DNA of 32,253 bases from Streptomyces roseolus (lineage in GTDB: Bacteria; Actinomycetota; Actinomycetes; Streptomycetales; Streptomycetaceae): positions 1 through 32,253 of the forward strand of contig NZ_BMTV01000043.1 in assembly GCF_014649855.1 (NCBI RefSeq), given 5' to 3'. Below, one piece after another: positions 22,968 to 32,253 of this stretch; position 1 is the first letter of the stretch; each line of letters starts with the position of its first letter. The position numbers and the translations under genes were made by a program. The notes under the pieces are model-generated. The model was not told the DNA's origin and searched no databases. It saw nothing but the letters and a program-made list of their open reading frames with translations.

Positions 22968-23130
22968 CATTACTCTGACTAAAGACCACTCGGGAACCAC
23001 CCGATGACCCGCGTGTCGTGCACATCACGCCGGTCCAGGTCACGACCGGATATCCATGCATCACCCAAACGAGTGAGTCGGATCCGGAAAGTGACGCAAA
23101 GGGGCCCCGGCAGCCCCGACCCTGAACGGC

Positions 23131-23376
23131 ATGGGATCGACAGTGCTCAGCCTGCGCATCGACAGTGAGCTGCTCGACCGGCTCAAGGGTCACGCCGCGA
23201 AAAGAGGAATGAGCGTCCAGGACTATGTCGTCCGGACGCTCATTCGGGAGGACTTCGACGAGCGGTTCACGACCGCCGTCGAGGAGACGGAGAAGTTCTA
23301 CGGGGCGGAGCCGGAGCCTCCGGGCACCGGCGCCGCCCCGCTCGGTCAGGTCAGGCCCAGCGCCGGCATCGCGTAG
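23131..23376 (+). CDS. Ribbon-helix-helix (CopG/Arc-like) protein
   Basis: 81 residues. Residues 3-45 form a ribbon-helix-helix DNA-binding fold: beta strand TVLSLRID, helix SELLDRLKGHAAKRG, turn MSVQ and helix DYVVRTLIRED. A conserved-looking tail DERFTTAVEETEKFYG follows, then a low-complexity Pro/Gly end. Small proteins of this type act as antitoxins or autoregulators, but no toxin gene is adjacent on either side. It is divergent from the MarR operon and its last 31 nt overlap the end of the convergent purine permease gene. The C-terminal ~25 residues may be drift past an older stop. Confidence 0.8.
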   Translation: MGSTVLSLRIDSELLDRLKGHAAKRGMSVQDYVVRTLIREDFDERFTTAVEETEKFYGAEPEPPGTGAAPLGQVRPSAGIA

Positions 23377-24797
23377 TAGAAGACGAAGATCGCCGACACG
23401 ACGTACATGGCCACCGGGACCTCACGGCCCCGTCCGGCCGCGAGCCGCAGCACGCTGAAGCTGATGAAGCCGATGCCGATGCCGTTCGTGATCGAGTAGG
23501 TGAACGGCATCATCGTCATGGCCAGGAACGCCGGCACCGCGATGGTGTAGTCGGCCCAGTCGATGTCCTTGATCGACCCGGCCAGGATCAGGAAGCCCAC
23601 CGCGAGCAGCGCGGGGGTCGCCGCCTGCGACGGCACCATGGTCGCGAGCGGCGTGAGGAACAGCGCCACCGAGAACAGACCGCCCGTGACGACCGAGGCG
23701 AGGCCGGTACGGGCGCCCTCGCCGACGCCCGCCGTGGACTCCACGAAGCAGGTGGTGGCCGACGAGGAGGTCGCGCCGCCGGAGGCCACGGCGAGGCCGT
23801 CCACCAGCAGGACCTTGTTGATGCCCGGGAAGTTGCCGTCCTTGTCGATCAGCTTGGCCTCGTCGCCGACGCCGAGGATCGTGCCCATGGCGTCGAAGAA
23901 GCACGACAGCAGGACGGTGAAGACGAAGAGGGCGCCCGTGAGGTAGCCGACCTTCGCGAAGCCGCCGAAGAGGCTGACCTCGCCGACCAGGCCGAAGTCC
24001 GGGGAGGCGACCGGGTTGCCGGGCCACTCCGGAGTGGTCAGGCCCCAGGACGGGATGTCCGCGACCGCGTTGATCACCATCGCCACGATCGTCATGACGA
24101 CGATCGAGATGAGGATCGCGCCCGGCACCTTGCGGATGATCAGGGCGAGGGTCAGCAGGGTGCCCAGGGCGAAGACGAGGACCGGCCAGCCGAGCAGGTG
24201 CCCGCCGGTGCCGAGCTGCAGCGGCACGGTGGTGTGCGCGGCGTCGGGGATGCGGGAGACGAAGCCCGAGTCGACGAGGCCGATCAGCATGATGAAGAGG
24301 CCGATGCCGATCGCGATGCCCTTGCGCAGGCCGACCGGGACGGCGTTCATGACGCGCTCGCGCAGACCGGTCGCGACGAGCAGCATCACGACGATGCCGG
24401 CGAGGACGACCATGCCCATGGCGTCCGGCCAGGACATCCGGGGCGCGAGCTGGAGGGCGACGACCGTGTTGACGCCGAGACCGGCGGCGAGCGCGATCGG
24501 GACGTTGCCGATGACACCCATGAGGAGCGTCGAGAAGGCCGCGGTCAGGACGGTGGCGGTGACGAGCTGGCCGCTGTCGAGCTGGTGCCCGTACATGTCC
24601 TTGGCGCTGCCGAGGATGATCGGGTTCAGCACGATGATGTAGGCCATCGCGAAGAAGGTGGCGAAGCCTCCGCGGACCTCGCGGGCGACGGTGGAACCGC
24701 GCTCGGAGATCTTGAAGAAGCGGTCGAGTCCGGAAGAGGGTTCCTGCGGAACCTTCGGCTCGGGGGAGGAGGCCTTGGCGGCGGCCGTGGTGCTCAT
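23346..24797 (-). CDS. NCS2 family permease (AzgA-like purine transporter)
   Basis: 483 residues, inner-membrane, about 12-14 hydrophobic spans. It matches the AzgA/PbuG-type adenine-guanine-hypoxanthine branch of NCS2. Landmarks are the N-terminal FFKISERGSTVAREVRGGF, TFFAMAYIIVLNPIIL, then IALAAGLGVNTVVALQLAPR, GLRKGIAIGIGLFIMLIGL, 'CFFDAMGTILGVGDEA' and the QxxSxE-like loop TSSSATTCFVESTAGVGEGA. A ~35-residue charged N-terminal tail precedes the first span. The ATG at 24797 has GAGGA about 10 nt upstream. Its substrate is inferred to be purine bases with proton symport. It is monocistronic, with an inverted repeat in its upstream region. Confidence 0.92.
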   Translation of the reverse strand: MSTTAAAKASSPEPKVPQEPSSGLDRFFKISERGSTVAREVRGGFATFFAMAYIIVLNPIILGSAKDMYGHQLDSGQLVTATVLTAAFSTLLMGVIGNVPIALAAGLGVNTVVALQLAPRMSWPDAMGMVVLAGIVVMLLVATGLRERVMNAVPVGLRKGIAIGIGLFIMLIGLVDSGFVSRIPDAAHTTVPLQLGTGGHLLGWPVLVFALGTLLTLALIIRKVPGAILISIVVMTIVAMVINAVADIPSWGLTTPEWPGNPVASPDFGLVGEVSLFGGFAKVGYLTGALFVFTVLLSCFFDAMGTILGVGDEAKLIDKDGNFPGINKVLLVDGLAVASGGATSSSATTCFVESTAGVGEGARTGLASVVTGGLFSVALFLTPLATMVPSQAATPALLAVGFLILAGSIKDIDWADYTIAVPAFLAMTMMPFTYSITNGIGIGFISFSVLRLAAGRGREVPVAMYVVSAIFVFYYAMPALGLT

Positions 24798-24846
24798 GGG
24801 GGTGGGTTCCTCTTCGGGAAAGAAGTCCAGAAGTCCTTTTTCGGCG

Positions 24847-24893
24847 GTTCATACGAAGGAAACCCGCCTCAGGCAAACCGTTTCAGTATGAAC
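24847..24893. promoter_or_regulatory. Inverted repeat upstream of purine permease/DUF2530 genes
   Basis: GTTCATAC (24847-24854) is exactly complementary to GTATGAAC (24886-24893), and inside it GAAAC (24859-24863) to GTTTC (24880-24884). The arms bracket a GC-rich centre. It lies 50 bp upstream of the permease start in the divergent spacer, with CATACT-like -10 sequence inside the arm on the permease side. It could be an operator or an mRNA hairpin; it does not match the purine riboswitch core. Confidence 0.45.
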
Positions 24894-24957
24894 ACATGAA
24901 CGAGCGGGAGTCCATCTCCGCGCGTAGACCCGAAATCGGCCCGCCTAGACTGACGGC

Positions 24958-25245
24958 ATGGCGAAGTGGACACCGAAGCACGAGGCACCCGCACCCCTGG
25001 AGGGGCCGGTGGTCGGGACGATCACCGGCGGGACGATCATCTGGTTCGTCCTCTTCCTCGTGCAGCTCCCCTTCTACGGCTGGTTCGACGACCGCGGGAT
25101 CACCTCCTGGGTGTGGACCTGCCTGGCCGGCGGCGCGCTCGGCCTGCTCGGCATCTGGTACGTGCGCAAGCGCGACGCGGCCATCAAGCGCCACCAGGCG
25201 GCGCGGGAGGCCGAGGAGACGGTGGGCGGGGCGAGCCCCGCGTAG
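24958..25245 (+). CDS. DUF2530 domain-containing membrane protein
   Basis: 95 residues. An N-terminal cytoplasmic stretch AKWTPKHEAPAPLEGPVVG is followed by two hydrophobic helices, GGTIIWFVLFLVQLPFYGWF and GITSWVWTCLAGGALGLLGI, then a basic/coiled tail WYVRKRDAAIKRHQAAREAE. This is the DUF2530 arrangement, an actinobacterial family of unknown function. It is divergent from the purine permease (160-bp spacer), an arrangement that may reflect shared control but not necessarily shared function. The ATG at 24958 is unambiguous. Confidence 0.88.
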   Translation: MAKWTPKHEAPAPLEGPVVGTITGGTIIWFVLFLVQLPFYGWFDDRGITSWVWTCLAGGALGLLGIWYVRKRDAAIKRHQAAREAEETVGGASPA

Positions 25246-25322
25246 CTCCGCACAGTTCCGCGCAGCCCCGCGCAAGGTCACCCGCCGGCGACGGGCCCCG
25301 GTCCCCGCGTAGCACCAGGGGA

Positions 25323-25400
25323 CGATTCCGGTCCCCCCGCGGTCGGATCTTGTCGCTTCCCGGCGGGTGAACGGTCGATTCCGGTCGTACCGTCGGAACC
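25323..25400 (+). promoter_or_regulatory. Direct and inverted repeats upstream of ctpE
   Basis: The 11-mer CGATTCCGGTC occurs at 25323-25333 and 25376-25386, 53 bp apart. The second copy overlaps an inverted TTCCG...CGGAA pair ending just before the ATG. Candidate operator for the P-type ATPase; the regulator is unknown. Confidence 0.35.
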
Positions 25401-27821
<2,421 letters not shown>

Positions 27822-27832
27822 CGCGGCGCCCG

Positions 27833-27852
27833 CCCGCGCCGCGCCGACCGGA
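27833..27852. terminator. Bidirectional hairpin between ctpE and sacsin-like gene
   Basis: GCGGCGC (27833-27839) pairs with GCGCCGC (27846-27852) around a 6-nt loop, in the 36-bp space between the two convergent genes. The adjacent GACCGG-AA-CCGGTC (27846 onwards) is a second small palindrome. Confidence 0.65.
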
Positions 27853-27857
27853 ACCGG

Positions 27858-30800
27858 TCAGTCGAACCAGCGGTCACGGGCCAGCTCGTCGGTGCGGGTG
27901 GGGTCCTCCAGGAGGGCGGCCACCTCGAAGCGGCGCGGCCACTGGCGGGTGGCCCAGGCGAGGGCCGCCGCCACGCCCTCCAGGGTGGCCGCGTGCAGGG
28001 TGCCGTCGGGGGTGAGGCGCCAGTCCAGTTCGGTGCCGCCCGCGCGGAGCTCCTCGTGCTCCACGTAGGTCGCGGGGGTCGACGGGCCGAGGAGGGCGTG
28101 GACCGAGGCCGGGACCTCGTGCACCTCGCCGTCCGTGGTGACCTCCGCCCGCACGGCCCCGCTCAGGCGGCGGACCTGGAAGAGCTCCGCGAGGTCGGCC
28201 GCCCGGGACGGGGAGACCGGCAGGAGCGGCAGGCCGGCGGTGAGTGGAAGGAGGTCGGGGGCGTCCGCGACCAGCGCCTCGGAGGCGTCCACGACGACCA
28301 GCTCGCCGTCCACGACCGCCCGCAGCTCGTCCGGCAGCGTGACCTCCTCCGGGTCCAGGTCCGCGAGCGCCGTGTAGAGGGCGTGCAGCTGGGCGGCGGA
28401 GACCTCGCGGGACGGGTCCGCGAGCCGGGCGAGGAGTTCCGCCGCGCCGCCCGGCTCGTCGAGGAGCGCCGCCACCGAGGTGCGGACGCCCAGGGCGCGC
28501 AGCACCTGCTCGTCGTCGAAGCCGGTCGCGTCGGCGGAGTCGTACAGGCCGGCCAGGAGCGGGTCCGAGCCCGCCGCCCGCAGGCCCGCCGGGCGGCGCC
28601 CGCCGAGGACCGGGTGGTCGCGCAGCCACCACGCCGTGTACGGGCGGACCGTCTGCGTCGTGCCGTCCGGGAGGAGGACCCGCACGGGCTGGATCAGGGC
28701 GTCCCGGTACGGCGGCCGCGCGAGGAGCGCCAGCGCGTGCGGCCAGGCGTCGTCGTCGACCAGGTCCAGGTCCCGCACGGCCACGATCTCCGTCGCCACC
28801 GGCGGCACCGCGGTCGCCGGCAGCTGGTCGAGGACGTCCTCGCACCACACGTCGACCGCTTCGAGCAGCCCCGCGTCGTCCGGCTCCGGATAGTCGCCCG
28901 CCCGGGGCTCCAGGTCGTCCGGGTCGAGGACCAGGTCCGTGGCGCGGACCAGCGCGAAGTCCGCGAGGACCCCGCAGGCGGCGAGCGGGCGGGTGCCCCA
29001 GCGGTCGGCCAGCTCACCGTCGACATAGGCGAGTTCGCCCTCCCGCATGACCGCGGCGAACGGCGAATGCGGCATGACGAGCTCCCCCGCCGGGGCGAGC
29101 TCGCCCTCGTCGTCGGGAAGGGCCAGCGCCCCGAGCCACGGCTCGTCACCGGGCTCGAGGTCCGCGTCCCGCACGAGACCGAGGACGATCTCCACCAGCT
29201 CGTCCGCGTCCAGCTCCGGCGCGTCCAGGTCCCACATGTCGGCCGACTCCAGGGAGTGCGCGACCGCCCCCCGCACCTGCGGGGTCGTCAGGACGGCGTG
29301 CGGCGTCGCCGGAAGCGCCCCCAGCTTCTCCAGGAGCGGGTGGACGGCCTCCGGGTGCGCCACCTTCAGGCCGAGCTTCGACAGCCGCGCCGGAGTGCCC
29401 TCCTGCGGCAGCAGGACCTGGCGCGGCCCGATGACCGTCCGGCCCGAGTCCAGCGGCACCGGCAGCCCCGTCAGCCGGTCCGGGTCCACCCCGGCGAGCG
29501 AGTCGTAGAGCCGCCGCCACCACTCCGGCGCCCGCTCCACGCCCGCGAGCCGGTCCACCGCCTCCGTCAGCGGCACCCGGCCCACGCCCAGCGTCCGCAG
29601 CTCCGGCCGGCGCTCCAGGCCCGCCGGAAGCAGCCCCGGGAACACCTCGGCGAGCACCGCGACCGTCTCCGCGCCCGCGCCCTCGACGGCCTCCGCCTCG
29701 ATCGGGCGCAGGGCCGGAAGGTCCTCCGTCGGCGCGGCCGGCGCGAGGAACGCGACCCGCGGCAGCCGGTCCAGGATCGCCTCGCGCAGCGCCCCGTCGA
29801 GCGGCCCCTTGCCGAGCGGGCCCGGTACGAGGTCGAGCGCGCCGCTCGTCACCGGCCGCCAGTCGGCGAGGAGTTCGGCGTACGCGTCGGCCGCCCGCTG
29901 CACCAGGAAGTCCGTCAGCGGCCCCGGTGCCGGGTGGCGGCGGGCCGTGTCCAGCGGCAGCGAGGCGATCAGCAGGGCGGGGATGCCGAGCGGTTCGTCG
30001 GTCGGCGTCGGCGCGTGCACGACGGGCGCGGTGCGGGGGTAGCGGGGGGCGCCGGCCTCGTCCACGGGGACGGCCCAGGTGACCGACCAGTGCGGGCGGA
30101 GCCGCTCCTCGACCGGGCGGTCGGCGAGCAGGCCCGGGTCGAGCGGGCCGGCGTGGCCGACGGTCCGCCACCGGTTCGGGCCCTCGGCGGCCGAGTCCTC
30201 GATCCGCACGTACCCGTCCTCCTCGGAACGGGTCAGCGTGCGTACTCCGTCCGGGGTCTCCACGACGATCTCGGAGAGACCCGGAAGGGTGAGCAGCAGC
30301 GCGTCGTCGACGGCCGCGAGGAGCCGTTCGGCGAGGCCGTGCGCGGCGGCGTCGCGGAGCGGCAGGACGACGACCGTGTCGTACCCCTCCGGCGCGGTGC
30401 CCTCGGCGGGCATCGGCAGCCGGAGCAGCGGTACGTGGCCGTCCCTGCGGCGCATCTCGTCGCCGAGGCCCGGGACGTGGCGGGCCACGTCGGCGGTCAT
30501 CTCGCGGGCCTCCGCGAGGGACCAGCGGACGCCGCCGTGCCGGCCCAGGACGGCGGGCTCGTCGGAGACGGCGAGGACGGCGGCGAAACCGACGCCGAAG
30601 CGGCCGACGGCCGTCGCCGTGTCCCGCTCGGCGCGCTTCGCGGAGGCGCGGAGCGTGGACAGCGACTCGACGCCGGTCGCGTCGAGCGGGGCGCCGGTGT
30701 TGGCGGCGGCCAGCACGGCCGGACTGTCGGCGTCCGCCGGGTGCAGCGTCAGCCGGAGCCGCCCGGTCGCGGCGCCGCGGGCCGCGGCGTCGGCGGCGTT

Positions 30801-30980
30801 CTGCGCCAGCTCCACGACCAGGCGGTCGCGGTAGCCGCCCAGGGCGAGGTCCTCCTCGGCGTTCGCGTCCTCGCGGAAGCGGGCCGGGGAGGCGGTCCAG
30901 GCGTCCAGCACCCCTCTGCGGAGCCGCGCGGTGCCGAAGGGGTCGCTGCCGTCGGTCGTGGTCCGGACGGTGACACTCAC
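27858..30980 (-). CDS. Sacsin N-terminal/Hsp90-like ATP-binding domain protein
   Basis: 1040 residues from a GTG at 30980 with GGAG 6 nt upstream. The N-terminal ~200 residues form a GHKL-type ATPase: the N-box helix reads RLVVELAQNAADAAARG with Glu and Asn, then ATAVGRFGVGFAAVLAVSDEP, the glycine-rich lid, and VVVLPLRDAAAHGL. This is the sacsin N-terminal/Hsp90-like module. The remaining ~800 residues are a large Leu/Asp/Glu-rich region without a named domain. The length exceeds Hsp90 itself. Such proteins may act as chaperones or as ATP-gated scaffolds; the role is not established. It lies downstream of the DUF3027 gene on the same strand but 635 bp away, with an intervening long inverted repeat. 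Confidence 0.85.
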   Translation of the reverse strand: MSVTVRTTTDGSDPFGTARLRRGVLDAWTASPARFREDANAEEDLALGGYRDRLVVELAQNAADAAARGAATGRLRLTLHPADADSPAVLAAANTGAPLDATGVESLSTLRASAKRAERDTATAVGRFGVGFAAVLAVSDEPAVLGRHGGVRWSLAEAREMTADVARHVPGLGDEMRRRDGHVPLLRLPMPAEGTAPEGYDTVVVLPLRDAAAHGLAERLLAAVDDALLLTLPGLSEIVVETPDGVRTLTRSEEDGYVRIEDSAAEGPNRWRTVGHAGPLDPGLLADRPVEERLRPHWSVTWAVPVDEAGAPRYPRTAPVVHAPTPTDEPLGIPALLIASLPLDTARRHPAPGPLTDFLVQRAADAYAELLADWRPVTSGALDLVPGPLGKGPLDGALREAILDRLPRVAFLAPAAPTEDLPALRPIEAEAVEGAGAETVAVLAEVFPGLLPAGLERRPELRTLGVGRVPLTEAVDRLAGVERAPEWWRRLYDSLAGVDPDRLTGLPVPLDSGRTVIGPRQVLLPQEGTPARLSKLGLKVAHPEAVHPLLEKLGALPATPHAVLTTPQVRGAVAHSLESADMWDLDAPELDADELVEIVLGLVRDADLEPGDEPWLGALALPDDEGELAPAGELVMPHSPFAAVMREGELAYVDGELADRWGTRPLAACGVLADFALVRATDLVLDPDDLEPRAGDYPEPDDAGLLEAVDVWCEDVLDQLPATAVPPVATEIVAVRDLDLVDDDAWPHALALLARPPYRDALIQPVRVLLPDGTTQTVRPYTAWWLRDHPVLGGRRPAGLRAAGSDPLLAGLYDSADATGFDDEQVLRALGVRTSVAALLDEPGGAAELLARLADPSREVSAAQLHALYTALADLDPEEVTLPDELRAVVDGELVVVDASEALVADAPDLLPLTAGLPLLPVSPSRAADLAELFQVRRLSGAVRAEVTTDGEVHEVPASVHALLGPSTPATYVEHEELRAGGTELDWRLTPDGTLHAATLEGVAAALAWATRQWPRRFEVAALLEDPTRTDELARDRWFD

Positions 30981-31342
30981 GTGTGACTCCACTCTGCTGT
31001 TTCCGACCTTCGGTCCCGCGCCGAAGTTACCGCGCCCCGCCCGTGCCGCCGACGACCCCTCCGAGAACCCCCGCGTCCCGTGCCGAACGGCCGCCGAAAC
31101 GCTCCGCTCACGGGTCCTTTCGCGCCTCCGGGGCCCGTGCGGGCGGGATTCGGCCGTGCTCCGGGCCGGGGGTGCGGGCGGGCCGGTGATCGCGGGTGCG
31201 GGGCGCGCCGCCAAGGCCGGGCTCGCGCCCGGAAACCCTCCATGGGCGCGCCCGGCGGTACCTCGCGCCGTCCCGGGCTCGCGTCGGCGAGCTCGCTGCG
31301 GGCGCGCCACGCACCGTGTGGGCGGGCGTTCCGCGGGGCGAC

Positions 31343-31513
31343 GGGGGTCCCCCTGCTCGAACGGAGCCGAGGGCTCGGGGGAGGGTGGGCACACCCACGG
31401 TGCGGCCTCGCGTGTGCGGGGCGTTCAGGCGCGGGAACCTGGGCCCGGTGCGGGGCGCCGTTCCGTTGTGCCCACCCGTTCCTCCCCCGAGGACTTCGTC
31501 CAGGGGGACCCCC
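31343..31513. repeat. Long imperfect inverted repeat (~50-bp arms)
   Basis: The left arm (31343-31392) holds GGGGGTCCCCCTG, CTCGGGGGAGG and GGGTGGGCAC. The right arm (31468-31513) holds the complements GTGCCCACCC, CCTCCCCCGAGG and CAGGGGGACCCCC in reverse order. The arms enclose about 75 bp. It resembles the GGGGGTCCCCC/CTCGGGGGAGG hairpin elements common between Streptomyces genes. It may be a dispersed palindromic element, a terminator or a transcribed structure. Confidence 0.75.
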
Positions 31514-31576
31514 AAGCGGAACGTATGCCCACGACGGGGGCACTGAAGGGCGCCGCCCCGGGGCGCGCGGCTCCGG

Positions 31577-31610
31577 CCGGGTGCCGGGCCCGGGCGGGCG
31601 CGGCACCCGG
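31577..31610 (-). terminator. Hairpin terminator of DUF3027 gene
   Basis: CCGGGTGCCG (31577-31586) pairs perfectly with CGGCACCCGG (31601-31610) around a 14-nt loop, 5 bp beyond the DUF3027 stop. Confidence 0.8.
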
Positions 31611-31615
31611 GGGCG

Positions 31616-32253
31616 TCAGGAGTGGCCCAGGTCGGCCGTGGTGGTGTCTTCGGGGAGGATGCTGCCGGAGTCCGTGGGGGGACGGAGGGGGAAGGGGTCG
31701 ACCGCCGTGGAGTCCAGGACGGGCTCGGCCGGGCGCGGCGGGGTCGGCATGACGGCCGCCTCGGAGTGCCCGCCGCAGCCGTACGCGAGCGAGACCACCC
31801 GGCCGTCCGCCGGGGACAGCTCGTTGGCGCAGAGGCCGAAGGACTGGCTCAGCGAACCGGACAGGGGGATGAGGAAGGCGCAGGACTGGCAGGTGGCCGG
31901 CGCAGCCTGGGCCATCGGCGTGCGGGGGCCGAAGGAGTCGTCCCAGCGGTCGGCGGCGAGCCGCAGGCCGTAGCGGGAGAGGACGCGGGGCCGGCCCATG
32001 CCGAGCTCGTCGGCGACGGCCGCGATCGCGCCGCGCGTCGGCGCCCGGTCCGTGATCTCGGCGTCCTCCGCGTCGAGGTGGTCCGCGAGCTCGGAGGAGA
32101 CGGCGGAGTTCGGCGGCGGCGCGTCCTCGCCGGTGTAGCCGGGTTCCAGGCGCGGGTCGTCCTGCTCGGTGGGCAGCAGGTCGCCGGGCCCGAGGTCACC
32201 GGGGCGCAGCCGCTCGCTCCACGGCACCCATTCGGGCGCGAGGAGGGCGTCGG
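31616..32253 (-). CDS. DUF3027 domain-containing protein (5' end outside window)
   Basis: About 212 C-terminal residues; the frame continues past the right edge, so the true start is not seen. The window begins in DALLAPEWVPWSERLRPGDL, typical of DUF3027. A likely zinc-binding set follows: ATCQSCAFLIP, then FGLCANELSPADGR, then LAYGCGGHSEA. These four cysteines and one histidine also occur in actinobacterial relatives. The C-terminal ~45 residues are Pro/Thr-rich and probably disordered. Function unknown. It is on the same strand and upstream of the sacsin-like ATPase, an arrangement I recall from related genomes but have not checked here. Confidence 0.85.
   Translation of the reverse strand, partial: DALLAPEWVPWSERLRPGDLGPGDLLPTEQDDPRLEPGYTGEDAPPPNSAVSSELADHLDAEDAEITDRAPTRGAIAAVADELGMGRPRVLSRYGLRLAADRWDDSFGPRTPMAQAAPATCQSCAFLIPLSGSLSQSFGLCANELSPADGRVVSLAYGCGGHSEAAVMPTPPRPAEPVLDSTAVDPFPLRPPTDSGSILPEDTTTADLGHS

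Larger units (their letters stand above)
30981..31615. other. Gene-free gap upstream of sacsin-like gene
   Basis: 635 bp without a supported gene. Near the start codon, CTTCGG (31008-31013) and CCGAAG (31021-31026) form a short inverted repeat around 7 bases. A long inverted repeat occupies 31343-31513, and the DUF3027 terminator lies at 31577-31610. The segment 31030-31340 shows no convincing gene or motif. Confidence 0.7.

Noticed and set aside
24798..24957. Purine riboswitch upstream of the permease
   Set aside because: The conserved junction sequence and three-way helix pattern of purine aptamers are not present; only a simple inverted repeat is seen.
27993..30986. 997-codon open frame on the plus strand
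   Set aside because: It is the mirror frame of the sacsin-like gene, with Arg/Gly/Val-rich low-complexity composition and no motif.

Overview
The window is high-GC actinobacterial chromosome, most likely Streptomyces or a close relative. The signs are strong third-position GC bias, many GTG and TTG starts, a WhiJ-type XRE/DUF397 pair, a 372-residue actinobacterial-type SerC, a CtpE-type P-ATPase, DUF2530 and DUF3027 proteins, and long GC-rich hairpins between convergent genes. I see no tRNA, rRNA, CRISPR array, transposase or secondary-metabolite core enzyme. No TTA leucine codon was noticed in the genes, but this was only spot-checked.

Layout. 1-1187: start of an ABC transporter ATPase gene behind a DUF4097 gene, with an AT-rich regulatory stretch upstream. 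1188-3608: an EamA exporter divergent from a LysR regulator, followed by a beheaded EF-hand gene. 3609-6892: an XRE (DUF5753)/DUF397/DUF2199 operon bracketed by two inverted ~395-bp copies of a non-coding repeat. 6893-8909: two SAM methyltransferases and a GNAT acetyltransferase. 8938-13312: a large FAD/Fe-S oxidoreductase divergent from serC, then a cupin. 13399-18743: three secreted or surface-type proteins and an alpha/beta hydrolase, with a G-quadruplex-type hexamer array in one divergent spacer. 18769-21055: aldo/keto reductase, a 29-residue membrane peptide, a 2'-5' RNA ligase-type protein and a GNAT enzyme. 21126-25245: MarR-MFS pair, ribbon-helix-helix protein, purine permease and DUF2530 membrane protein. 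25401-32253: CtpE-type P-ATPase, a 1040-residue sacsin/Hsp90-like ATPase and a DUF3027 protein that runs off the end.

Most genes are housekeeping or small regulatory modules. Likely functional units are DUF4097-ABC, LysR-EamA, XRE-DUF397-DUF2199, MarR-MFS and DUF3027-sacsin-like ATPase. The least ordinary parts are the XRE/DUF397/DUF2199 module between long inverted repeats, the clustered CGTTGC sites around an 18-bp palindrome upstream of DUF4097, the G-rich hexamer array at 14476-14773, and the sacsin-like ATPase locus with its long inverted repeat. All start choices and family names come from reading the sequence; no database search was run.
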